Below are positions 10,195 to 17,606 of a DNA stretch of 64,000 nt, in pieces. The stretch comes from Azospirillum sp. OGB3 (lineage in GTDB: Bacteria > Pseudomonadota > Alphaproteobacteria > Azospirillales > Azospirillaceae). The position numbers were made by a program, and so were the translations under genes. Numbering within the stretch: position 1 is the first letter of the stretch; each line of letters opens with the position of its first letter. The notes beneath the pieces were generated by a model. The model saw only the letters and a program-made list of their open reading frames with translations, did not search any database and had not been told where the DNA came from. Location: positions 62,001 through 126,000 of the forward strand of contig NZ_JACHYN010000003.1 in the NCBI RefSeq assembly GCF_014192915.1. The letters run 5' to 3'.

Positions 10195-10848
10195 TTAGCG
10201 GGTGGCGAGGGCGTAGCGCCGCTCCAGGCGGGCGCTGAGCAGCGACAGCGGCCAGCACATCAGGAAGTAGAGCACCGCCACGATCCCGAACACCAGGAAG
10301 GGCTGGAAGGTGGCGTTGTTGACGATCTGCCCGGCGCGGGTCAGCTCGGTGAAGCCGATGATGGCGGCCAGCGATGTGCTCTTGATGAGCTGCACGAGGA
10401 AGCCAACGGTCGGCGGCACGGCGACCTTCACCGCCTGCGGCAGGATCACGTAGCGCATCAGCCCCGGATAGCGCAGGCCGAGCGCCGAGGCGGCCTCCCA
10501 CTGGCCGCGCGGCACCGCCTGGATGCAGCCGCGCCAGATCTCGCCGAGGAAGGCGCTGGCGTTCAGCGTCAGGCCCAGCGCCGCGGCGGCCCAGGGGTTG
10601 AGGTCCAGCCCCATCACCGTGGCGCCGAAGAACACCAGGAACAGCTGCATCAGCAGCGGCGTGCCCTGGAACAGCTGGATGTAGCCGGTGGCGGCCAGAC
10701 GCACCGCCTTGATGTCGGACGTGCGGGCCAGCGCGATGACCAGCCCGACCGTGGCCCCGCCGATGAAGGCGATGGCCGACAGCGCCAGCGTCCATTGCAC
10801 GGCGCTGAGGAGGAAGAGGAATTCGTTGTAACTGAAGGCGCGGATCAT
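10195..10848 (-). CDS. Polar amino-acid-type ABC transporter, permease (second)
   Basis: A 217-residue HisM/GlnP-type inner-membrane permease with about five hydrophobic segments. The ATPase-coupling loop is visible as EIWRGCIQAVPRGQWEAASALGLR, the EAA motif of this family. The ATG at 10848 has GGGAGGG upstream and lies 14 bases past the stop of the other permease. Although the reading frame stays open much further upstream, that part overlaps the first permease and is not protein-like. It pairs with the product of 10863..11537 to form the transmembrane channel. Confidence 0.92.
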   Translation of the reverse strand: MIRAFSYNEFLFLLSAVQWTLALSAIAFIGGATVGLVIALARTSDIKAVRLAATGYIQLFQGTPLLMQLFLVFFGATVMGLDLNPWAAAALGLTLNASAFLGEIWRGCIQAVPRGQWEAASALGLRYPGLMRYVILPQAVKVAVPPTVGFLVQLIKSTSLAAIIGFTELTRAGQIVNNATFQPFLVFGIVAVLYFLMCWPLSLLSARLERRYALATR

Positions 10849-10862
10849 GGTTCGGCCCTCCC

Positions 10863-11537
10863 TCAGCGCCGGTCGGTGTCGTAGGCGAAGGCCAGCTTGT
10901 AGATGCCGGCGAACAGCGCGGAGAACATCATCGCCAGCATCAGATAGATGCCGGTGACCACGATGTAGATCTCGAAGCTGCGGAAGGTCTGCGACTGGAT
11001 GTTGTTGGCGACCGAGGTCAGTTCGTCCGCGGAGATCGCCGAGACCACGCTGGAACTGAGCATCAGCAGGATGAACTGGCTGGTCAGCGCCGGGTAGACG
11101 GTGCGCAGCGCCGGCTTGATGACGATGTAGCGGAAGACCTGCAACGGCTTCAGCCCCAGCGCCAGTCCGGCCTCGATCTGGCCCTTTTGGATCGATTCGA
11201 TGCCGGCCCGGATGATCTCCGTCGCGTAGGCGCCGACGTTGACCACCATGGCGATCAGCGCGGCGAGGTCGGGCGACAGGCGGACGCCCATGGTCGGCAG
11301 GCCGAAAAAGATCAGGAAGATCTGCACCAGGAAAGGCGTGTTGCGCACCACCTCGATGTAGGCGTTGATGATCCAGCGGACGGGCTTCGGCCCGGACGTC
11401 TTGCCGAGCGCGCAGAGGATCGCGACGATCAGGCCGAGAACCATGGCGCCGATCGACAATTGCACGGTCAGCCAAGCGCCCTGGAGCAGATAGTCCCAGG
11501 AATCGATGACCGCCTTGAAATCGAAGGTGTAGTTCAC
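10863..11537 (-). CDS. Polar amino-acid-type ABC transporter, permease (first)
   Basis: A 224-residue permease of the same family, the first gene of the leftward run. Translation probably starts at the GTG at 11537, eight bases after GGAGG, giving VNYTFDFKAVIDSWDYLL as the N-terminus. Hydrophobic segments follow, with the EAA loop EIIRAGIESIQKGQIEAGLA and a C-terminal membrane segment IYLMLAMMFSALFAGIYKLA. A promoter and operator should lie in the 386-base gap to moeA. Order and spacing of the four transporter genes are those of a complete importer. Confidence 0.92.
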   Translation of the reverse strand: MNYTFDFKAVIDSWDYLLQGAWLTVQLSIGAMVLGLIVAILCALGKTSGPKPVRWIINAYIEVVRNTPFLVQIFLIFFGLPTMGVRLSPDLAALIAMVVNVGAYATEIIRAGIESIQKGQIEAGLALGLKPLQVFRYIVIKPALRTVYPALTSQFILLMLSSSVVSAISADELTSVANNIQSQTFRSFEIYIVVTGIYLMLAMMFSALFAGIYKLAFAYDTDRR

Positions 11538-11923
11538 GGGCTTTTCCCTCCGCAACCAGACCGGGGCGCTGCGTGCGTCCGGTGAACGGTCCCTCAGGCG
11601 GGATTCTCGTTATTGGCCTCTCGTCGTCCGGCGCCCGTGGCGATGCCTCCGGCGCCGGATGTCGGGTGGAGCCTATTTGGATCGATCCAAATGCGCAAGG
11701 CAGAAAACACAGCGCTGCGAAATTTAATTCGTGCATCCAACAATCGCCGCGCGAATCCTTGCGCTCATGCTCCACCGCGATGGTGCGTCCACGAACGGAC
11801 GCTTGCGCCGCGCCGCGTCTTGACGATGATCAAGGTGGAAGAGAACCGCGCACCGGACTATCCGGGGTGATATGACGCGGTGCCGCTCCCCGGGGGCGGC
11901 CCCCAAGGGAGAAGGATTGTCGC
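11538..11923. other. 386-base divergent intergenic region, ABC operon / moeA
   Basis: No protein-like frame is visible here. It is less GC-rich than its surroundings around 11670-11740 (GAAATTTAATTCGTGC lies at about 11718). It contains one perfect 18-bp palindrome at 11675-11692. Promoters for the leftward transporter operon and rightward moeA must both lie here, but I could not assign their boxes with confidence. Confidence 0.6.
11675..11692. promoter_or_regulatory. Perfect 18-bp palindrome; candidate operator of the LacI regulator at 6482
   Basis: ATTTGGATCGATCCAAAT equals its own reverse complement over all 18 bases. The CG centre and AT-rich ends fit LacI-family operators. It lies about 146 bases upstream of the first permease start. 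The regulator encoded in the same operon is the most economical partner. Confidence 0.7.
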
Positions 11924-13174
11924 ATGGACTGCTTCGCCGGCCCCGGCCCCGCCGCCCCTCTTCCGCTGGACGAGGCGCTGGCCCGCGTGCAGCGGACCTA
12001 CGGCGCGGTGACGGCGCCCGAGGAGGTGCCGCTGCGCGCCGCGCTTGGCCGCATCCTGGCGGAACCGGTGACGGCGACGGTGAACGTGCCGCCGGTCGCC
12101 GTCTCGGCGATGGACGGCTGGGGATTCGGCACGGCGGACGGTGCCGAGACAGGCGAATTCCGGCGGCTGACCGTGGTGGGGCGTGTGCCGGCAGGCTCCG
12201 TCTTCCCCGGTACGGTCGGGCCGGGCGAGGCGGTGCGCATCTTCACGGGCGCGCCGGTGCCGGCGGGGGTGGACACCGTCGCCATGCAGGAGGATTGCCG
12301 GGCCGAGGATGGGGCGGTGCTGGTGCCCGCCACCCTCAAGCGCGGCGCCAACATCCGTGACGCCGGGGAGGACATGATGGCGGGGTCCGTCGTGCTGACC
12401 CCCGGCCTGCGGCTGCGCGCCCAGGAGATCGGCTTGGCCGCCGCGGTCGGGCGGTCGAGCCTGTCGGTGCGCAAGCGTCTGCGCGTCGTCCTGTTCTCCA
12501 CCGGCGACGAGCTGCGCGAGCCGGGGACGGACAAGCCTGAGGGCACCATCTACGACGCCAACCGCTACACGCTGGCGGCCCAGCTCGACGCGCTGGGGGC
12601 GGACGTGCGCGATCTCGGCATCCTGCCGGACAAGCCGGACGTGACCCGCGCCGCCCTGGCCGACGCCGCGGCGAACGCCGACCTCGTCGTCACCTCCGGC
12701 GGCGCGTCGGTGGGGGAGGAGGACCATGTGAAGCGGGTGGTCGGCGAACTGGGCTCCGTCGATCTGTGGAAGCTCGCCCTGAAGCCGGGCAAGCCGCTGG
12801 CGCTCGGGCGCATCGGGACCACCCCGTTTCTCGGCCTGCCGGGGAACCCGGTCTCGGCCATGGTGACCTTCATGCTGGTGGGGCGTCCACTGGTGCTGCG
12901 CCTGTCGGGGGCGGAGAGCGCGCCGGCCCCGCGCTGCCTTGTCGTCGCCGGCTTCGAGTTCAAGAAGAAGCCGGGGCGCCGCGAGTTCCTGCGCGCCCGT
13001 CTGGCGACCGGGGCGGACGGCCGCCCGGTCGCCCACAAGTTTCCCAGCGACAGCTCCGGCGTCCTGACCTCGATGGTCGAGGCCGACGGGCTGGTGGACA
13101 TGCCGGCGGACGCCACCATGATCCATGACGGGGACATGGTGGAGTTCCTGCCCTTCACCGGCCTGTTCGCCTGA
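11924..13174 (+). CDS. moeA: Molybdopterin molybdotransferase
   Basis: Inserts molybdate into adenylated molybdopterin, the last step of molybdenum-cofactor synthesis. The 416-residue length is normal. The family block NVPPVAVSAMDGWGF is near residues 49-63. Central motifs are TGDELREPG, SGGASVGEEDHVK and LKPGKPLALG, with FLGLPGNPVSAM after them. The substitution of N-S-A-M by V-S-A-M in the first block is minor. AAGGGAGAAGG lies upstream of the ATG. The aldehyde oxidoreductase 23 kb away would need the cofactor. The nearby DUF2478 fusion gene may also relate to molybdenum. Confidence 0.93.
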   Translation: MDCFAGPGPAAPLPLDEALARVQRTYGAVTAPEEVPLRAALGRILAEPVTATVNVPPVAVSAMDGWGFGTADGAETGEFRRLTVVGRVPAGSVFPGTVGPGEAVRIFTGAPVPAGVDTVAMQEDCRAEDGAVLVPATLKRGANIRDAGEDMMAGSVVLTPGLRLRAQEIGLAAAVGRSSLSVRKRLRVVLFSTGDELREPGTDKPEGTIYDANRYTLAAQLDALGADVRDLGILPDKPDVTRAALADAAANADLVVTSGGASVGEEDHVKRVVGELGSVDLWKLALKPGKPLALGRIGTTPFLGLPGNPVSAMVTFMLVGRPLVLRLSGAESAPAPRCLVVAGFEFKKKPGRREFLRARLATGADGRPVAHKFPSDSSGVLTSMVEADGLVDMPADATMIHDGDMVEFLPFTGLFA

Positions 13175-13184
13175 GCGTCAAGCT

Positions 13185-13233
13185 TGGCCGGGCGGGGCGT
13201 CGGGGTGGGACGACGCGCCCGCCCCGTGGGCCA
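13185..13233. terminator. GC-rich imperfect hairpin between convergent moeA and DUF1244 genes
   Basis: GGCCGGGCGGGGCGTC pairs imperfectly with GACGCGCCCGCCCCGTGGGCC across a short loop. It lies 11 bases after the moeA stop and just before the stop of the opposing gene. No T-run follows, so function as a terminator is inferred from position. Confidence 0.45.
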
Positions 13234-13237
13234 GCCC

Positions 13238-13564
13238 TTACTTCTTCGGCATGTGGCCGCTGATCTCGGCGTGCAGGGGCTTGGTGTCCTCGAAGGTCTT
13301 CTGCTGCTCGGGGGTGGCTTCCTTCTGGTGCTTCGCCTTCCATTCCGAATAGGGCATGCCGTAGACGGCGATGCGGGCCTCCTCGTCGGTCAGCGGCACG
13401 TTCCGCTCCTTGGCGGCGGCGGCGTACCATTTGGACAGGCAGTTGCGGCAGAAGCCGGCCAGATTCATCAGGTCGATGTTCTGCACGTCGGTGCGCTTCT
13501 GAAGATGCGCGACCAGACCGCGGAACGCGGCGGCCTCCAGCTCGGTGCGGGTCTTCTCGTCCAT
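13238..13564 (-). CDS. DUF1244 family protein
   Basis: A 108-residue soluble protein of a conserved family without assigned biochemical role. The family core is obvious: LVAHLQKRTDVQNIDLMNLA, then GFCRNCLSKWY with two close cysteines, then ARIAVYGMPYSEWKAKHQ. The C-terminus is charged and lysine-rich. Translation probably begins at the ATG at 13564 after GAGAGGGATAGGA; a GTG five codons earlier is possible. It is the last gene of a leftward series beginning with a TusA-like carrier and the DUF2478-DUF364 fusion. Its stop region faces moeA. The FCRNC pair could bind metal or be redox-active, but that is inference. Confidence 0.85.
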   Translation of the reverse strand: MDEKTRTELEAAAFRGLVAHLQKRTDVQNIDLMNLAGFCRNCLSKWYAAAAKERNVPLTDEEARIAVYGMPYSEWKAKHQKEATPEQQKTFEDTKPLHAEISGHMPKK

Positions 13565-13575
13565 TCCTATCCCTC

Positions 13576-14814
13576 TCACTTTTGTTCGTTGTGCAGCGTG
13601 ACGAAGCGGCCATGGCGGTGGAAGCTCTGGGACGAGCCCCCGGCCAGGATCGCCTCGGCCACGGCGTCGCGATTATCCACCACAAAGCCGGCCAGCGTGG
13701 CGATGCCGTAGCGGAACAGCCGCGGGGTCAGCGGCGTCCCCGGCCCGACCAGGGCGACGCGGGTTCCCTCGGCGACCGACAGCAGGCGGGGCAGGGTGCG
13801 GTTGGTCAGGGTGGAGGCGGTGATCGCCGCGCCCTCCGCCCCCGGCAGCAGCCATTCCCCGGCGGCCTCCGGATACTCCCCGTCGCTGGGGTTCAGCTCG
13901 ACCACATGGGCATTGGGCAGGCGCTTGGCAATCTGCGGGAAGGCCCCGAAGACGACCACGCGCCCCTCCATCCCGGTGAACAGATCCAGCCCGTTGGCGG
14001 CGGAGCCGGTCAGGTCGGGGCGATTGTAATGGGCGTTCAGCGCGGCCATGCCGACCGCGGCCTCCTGCGGGTCCCAGGAGCGCGCGGCGCGGGCGGCCAG
14101 CCCGGCGAGGCCGACGCCGGCCCAGCGCGCCGGGTCGGGCGGCGGCGCCGATTGCGGGCGGGCGGCCAGCCCGATGCCGGGACCCCTGGCGCCGTCCGTC
14201 TCCACCATGATCCATTTGGCGCCGATGGTGATGGCGCGGACCTCGGCGTCCTCCACCCCGTGCAGCAGGTCGTCGTAGAGCCGGTGCGCCCCCCACCAGC
14301 GCCACAGCGCGTCCTCGTGCGGCGAGATCAGGGAAGTGAAACCGCCGGTGAAGCTCTGCCACTCGTTGAGGAAGCGGCTGCCGACGCTGGTCAGCACCGG
14401 AATGCCCTCGGCGATGCCGGCCAGCAGCTCGTCCGCCAGCCCCTTGCCATGCGCCTCAAGACCCGCGAACTTGTTGACCACCAGCAGGTCGGCGCGCTCC
14501 GCGATGGCGCGGCGCAGCGCCTGGCTGGCTTCGGCCACCCCCTGGGGATCGACGCGGCAGGACTGCGACTGGCGGCCCAGATGTTGGGAGATGTCGTAGG
14601 CCTGGCCGGTGGCGACGTCCACCAGCTCCATCAGGTCGGCGCAGTCGCCGGGCGCGCCCGTGTTGCGCTGGATCACCCCGCCGACGCGGAAGCCGCGCCG
14701 CCGCAGCTCCGTCACGAAGCGGTCGATCATCGCGTCCACGGCGGCGGAGCCGGGGCCATGGACCACCGCACCGGGACGCAGCGGGGGAGGGACCGCGGGG
14801 CGCAGGGTCGGCAT
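13576..14814 (-). CDS. DUF2478-DUF364 two-domain protein (putative NTPase plus putative metal-chelatase-like domain)
   Basis: A 412-residue protein that looks like a fusion. Residues about 15-165 match the DUF2478 pattern: GAVVHGPGSAAVDAMIDRF, RGFRVGGVIQRNT, LLVVNKFAGLEAHGKGLADE and GIPVLTSV. Residues about 176-412 match DUF364/DUF4213, a Rossmann-like domain annotated as putative heavy-metal chelation: HRLYDDLLHGVEDAEVR, the invariant-like AALNAHYNRP, VVVFGAFPQ and VALVGPGTPLTPRLFRYG. The ATG at 14814 follows AAGGAG at ideal spacing. DUF2478 members are often near molybdenum genes, and moeA is close by. No enzymatic function is established for either part. Confidence 0.75.
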   Translation of the reverse strand: MPTLRPAVPPPLRPGAVVHGPGSAAVDAMIDRFVTELRRRGFRVGGVIQRNTGAPGDCADLMELVDVATGQAYDISQHLGRQSQSCRVDPQGVAEASQALRRAIAERADLLVVNKFAGLEAHGKGLADELLAGIAEGIPVLTSVGSRFLNEWQSFTGGFTSLISPHEDALWRWWGAHRLYDDLLHGVEDAEVRAITIGAKWIMVETDGARGPGIGLAARPQSAPPPDPARWAGVGLAGLAARAARSWDPQEAAVGMAALNAHYNRPDLTGSAANGLDLFTGMEGRVVVFGAFPQIAKRLPNAHVVELNPSDGEYPEAAGEWLLPGAEGAAITASTLTNRTLPRLLSVAEGTRVALVGPGTPLTPRLFRYGIATLAGFVVDNRDAVAEAILAGGSSQSFHRHGRFVTLHNEQK

Positions 14815-14846
14815 GGGGCGGACTCCTTCAGGGATGGCGATGAGCG

Positions 14847-15083
14847 TCACGCGGCGGAGGCGCCGCGGCGGATGTGGTACACGAACACCTCCCCGCGCGT
14901 CTCGTTCGCCAGCAGGACATTGTCGGTCGTGTTGCAGAAATGCTTGAAGTCGATGATCGACGCCGGGTCGGTGGCGTAGACGATCACCTCCTCCCCCTCG
15001 GCCATCTTGTCCAGCAGGGCGCGCGTCCGCAGGATGGGCAGCGGGCAATGCAGCCCCTTCACGTCAAGTTCCTTGGCCGCCAC
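14847..15083 (-). CDS. TusA-family sulfur carrier / SirA-like protein
   Basis: A 78-residue protein with the hallmark CPLPILRTR motif at residues 13-21; Cys13 is the residue that carries persulfide in TusA. The rest (LLDKMAEGEEVIVYATDPASI, DFKHFCNTTDNVL) fits the two-layer fold. The best start is the GTG at 15083, with AGAGGG seven bases upstream; a second GTG two codons earlier is alternative. Members act in tRNA thiolation, molybdenum-cofactor enzyme maturation or sulfur oxidation. Here it is 32 bases upstream of the DUF2478-DUF364 gene and near moeA, so a role in cofactor sulfur handling is possible but unproven. Confidence 0.88.
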   Translation of the reverse strand: MAAKELDVKGLHCPLPILRTRALLDKMAEGEEVIVYATDPASIIDFKHFCNTTDNVLLANETRGEVFVYHIRRGASAA

Positions 15084-15255
15084 AGACACACCCTCTTCTT
15101 CTGCATGGACACCGGACGCCGCGACTGTACCGGGTTCGCGCCTCCGTCTCCACCGTTCTGGACAAAGGGGCCTTCCGGAGGGCCGGGGCACCTTTGCCGG
15201 ACTGGAATGTTAGCCAGGGAAACGGATTCGAACGAACAATGCGGGAGCAACGCTT

Positions 15256-16305
15256 ATGGCCGGTCGGCATTTCGACAAGGTGGTGGTCATCACCGGGGCG
15301 TCCAGCGGGATCGGCCGGGCGACCGCGGTGGAGTTCGCGCGCCACGGCGCCGCGGTGGTCCTGGCGGCGCGGCGCCACGCCGCCCTGCACGAGGTTGCGG
15401 AGGACTGCATCGAGGCCGGGGGACGGGCGATGGTCGTCCCCACCGACGTGCGCGACCAGGAGCAGATGAACCGGCTGGCCGAGCGCGCCATCGAGGTGTT
15501 CGGCGGGATCGACGTCTGGGTGAACAACGCCGGGGTGATCGCCTTCGGACGTTTCGAGGAGACTCCGCAAGACGTGTTCGAGGAGGTGATGCGCACCAAC
15601 TTCTTCGGCACCGCAAACGGCTGCCGCGCCGTGCTGCCGCATTTCCTGGAGCGCGGGGAGGGCACGGTCATCAACGTCGCCTCGCTGGCCTCGATCGTCG
15701 GGCAGCGCTATGCCGCCGCCTACGCCGCCAGCAAATTCGCGGTGCGCGGTTTCTCCGAAACGCTGCGGCAGGAGCTGGTGGAGGATCCCGGCATCCAGGT
15801 CTGTACCGTGCTGCCCGGCCCCATCGACACGCCGTTGTGGCAGCATGGCGCGAACTACACCGGTCGCGCCGTCAAGGCGATGACCCCGCTGCGCCCGCCG
15901 GAGGAGGTCGCCGATGCCATCCTGCGCTTGGCGGAGAACCCTCGCCCGGAGCTGTTCGTCGGCGCCGCGGGGCGCTCGGCCGCCCTGCCACACGCGGTGG
16001 CGCCGGCGCTGGCCGACCGCATGCTGGCCCACCGGATGGATCGGGACATGTTCGATAACCGACCGGCCCACGACACCTCCGGCGGCGTTTTGGAGGCCAT
16101 GCCGGATTACCGGGAGGCGAGCGGCGGCTGGATGGAGCGGGCCGCAGCACAGGCTCCTCAAGGCCGGGTGGACGGACGCCGCGCCGTGTGCTGGACCAAC
16201 GTCGCCCTGTTCCTGCTGCCCATCGGCCTGATGAGCCGTCTGCCCGCCCAGGTCTGGGAGCGGCGGGCGTGGGAGAATTCCAGGATCAGGCCGTCAGCAT
16301 CTTGA
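15256..16305 (+). CDS. Short-chain dehydrogenase/reductase with C-terminal extension
   Basis: A 349-residue SDR. The cofactor motif TGASSGIG is at residues 13-20, NNAG at 90-93, and the catalytic YAASK at 156-160 with a serine in VASLAS just before. The classical core ends near residue 250. The remaining 100 residues are not typical and include a hydrophobic stretch, WTNVALFLLPIGLM, near 314-327. Similar long SDRs are often annotated as membrane-associated oxidoreductases of unknown substrate. GGGAG precedes the ATG by eight bases. The last 20 bases overlap the end of the convergent TSUP gene. Confidence 0.87.
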   Translation: MAGRHFDKVVVITGASSGIGRATAVEFARHGAAVVLAARRHAALHEVAEDCIEAGGRAMVVPTDVRDQEQMNRLAERAIEVFGGIDVWVNNAGVIAFGRFEETPQDVFEEVMRTNFFGTANGCRAVLPHFLERGEGTVINVASLASIVGQRYAAAYAASKFAVRGFSETLRQELVEDPGIQVCTVLPGPIDTPLWQHGANYTGRAVKAMTPLRPPEEVADAILRLAENPRPELFVGAAGRSAALPHAVAPALADRMLAHRMDRDMFDNRPAHDTSGGVLEAMPDYREASGGWMERAAAQAPQGRVDGRRAVCWTNVALFLLPIGLMSRLPAQVWERRAWENSRIRPSAS

Positions 16306-17035
16306 GGCCGGACAAGGCGAGGATCGCCGCCAGCAGGTAGCGCAATGTGGCGGTCGGCAGGTGGCGGCTGCCCAGCCAGGCACCGACCGCTCCGCCCATC
16401 CCGGCGGCGGCCAGCCACCAGGGCAAGGCCGCGGGCAGGGTCGTCGCGGTGGTCCAGGTCCCGGCCAGCGCCGCCGCCGAGTTCAGCAGGTTGTAGGCGG
16501 CCGACACGGCGGCGGCGCGCCGCGTCTCGACCCAGCCCATCAGCAGGATCAGCGGCGCGAGGAAGATGCCGCCGCCGGTGCCGGTCATCCCCGACAGGAA
16601 GCCCACCGCGGCCCCGGCGGCAAGCGCCGGCAGGAAGGGCGGCATGGTTGCGGCCGCCCGTTCCGGCGTTCCGCGCGCCACCCAGGTCGAGCGCGCCAGT
16701 TCAAGCGCCGCCAGGAGGAGGATCGCCCCGACCAGCGGATAGTAGAGATACGGCGGCAGGTGCAGCGTGCCGCCGAGGAACGAAAAGGGCATCCCCAGCA
16801 CGCCGAACGGGTAGAAGGCCCGCCACGTGAAAAGCCCGGCGCGGACGAAGCGGACGGTGCCGATGCTCGCCACCAGGAGGTTGAGGGCGAGCGCCGTCGG
16901 CTTCATCGTCGCCGGGTCGAGCCCGACGATGCCCATGACCGCCAGATAGCCGGAGGCTCCGGCCTGCCCGACCGCAGCGTACAGCGTGGCGACGGTCAGG
17001 ATCAGCGCCGTCAGTCCGACCGTCTCGTTGAACAC
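16286..17035 (-). CDS. TSUP (TauE/SafE) family membrane exporter
   Basis: A 249-residue integral membrane protein with about seven to eight hydrophobic segments. The paired family motifs are VGQAGASGYLAVMGIVGLDP near the N-terminus and GFLSGMTGTGGGIFLAPLIL in the second half. The family exports sulfite, sulfoacetate or related organosulfur anions. The start is a GTG at 17035 with GAGGGG upstream. The TusA-like gene 1.2 kb away suggests a sulfur connection, but the two are not cotranscribed. The 3' end overlaps the SDR gene by 20 bases. Confidence 0.87.
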   Translation of the reverse strand: MFNETVGLTALILTVATLYAAVGQAGASGYLAVMGIVGLDPATMKPTALALNLLVASIGTVRFVRAGLFTWRAFYPFGVLGMPFSFLGGTLHLPPYLYYPLVGAILLLAALELARSTWVARGTPERAAATMPPFLPALAAGAAVGFLSGMTGTGGGIFLAPLILLMGWVETRRAAAVSAAYNLLNSAAALAGTWTTATTLPAALPWWLAAAGMGGAVGAWLGSRHLPTATLRYLLAAILALSGLKMLTA

Positions 17036-17188
17036 CCGCGTTTCCCCTCAAGTCGTACCGGTCGCTTGTAAACCGGGGCGCGTGGGCGGGGCCAGGGAAA
17101 GGGCGGAGAATTTCCGAACCATGGCGGCGTGGCGCTGTTGGCGGGGGAGGGCCCCGACGCCCAAACCCCCGTCCTTTGGAGGCTGCCC

Positions 17189-17593
17189 ATGCACGCCCGC
17201 GAAATGATCAGCACGCACCCACAGGTCCGTGGAAACACCAACGACGCGCTCATCCGCTGCATCGAGGCCTGTTACGACTGCGCGCAGACCTGCACCACCT
17301 GCGCCGACGCCTGCCTGGGCGAGGAACAGGTGGCCGAGCTGGTCCAATGCATCCGTCTGAACATGGATTGCGCCGACGTCTGCACGGCGACCGGCTCCGT
17401 CGTCACCCGGCGCAGCGGCTCCAACGAGGCGGTGATCCGCGCCATGCTCGACGCCTGCGCCACCGCCTGCCGTCTGTGCGCCGAGGAGTGCGAGCGCCAC
17501 GCCGGCATGCACCAGCATTGCCGCATCTGCGCCGAGGCCTGCCGGACCTGCGAGGACGCCTGCCGCAAGGCCCTGCAGACCCTGAGCCATTGA
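17189..17593 (+). CDS. Cysteine-rich four-helix-bundle copper storage protein (Csp3-like)
   Basis: A 134-residue protein with 18 cysteines, nearly all in helical CxxC or CxxxC spacing: [19 protein letters not shown] at the N-terminal side, [12 protein letters not shown] in the middle, and [15 protein letters not shown] at the end. In the known family the cysteines line the inside of a four-helix bundle and store many Cu(I) ions. No signal peptide is visible, as in the cytosolic Csp3 type rather than exported Csp1. GGAGG lies seven bases before the ATG. No copper exporter or regulator gene is adjacent. Confidence 0.88.
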   Translation: MHAREMISTHPQVRGNTNDALIRCIEACYDCAQTCTTCADACLGEEQVAELVQCIRLNMDCADVCTATGSVVTRRSGSNEAVIRAMLDACATACRLCAEECERHAGMHQHCRICAEACRTCEDACRKALQTLSH

Positions 17594-17606
17594 GAGAGGC
17601 CGAGGG

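Noticed and set aside
10849..11775. A long N-terminal extension of the second permease frame
   Set aside because: The extension overlaps the first permease in another frame and is Arg/His/Asp-rich. The ATG at 10848 has a strong ribosome-binding site and gives the normal family length.
11573..11875. Short open frames in the importer/moeA gap
   Set aside because: Two overlapping frames of 85-100 codons have no motif, start site or consistent codon use. The region is better explained as a double promoter with an operator.
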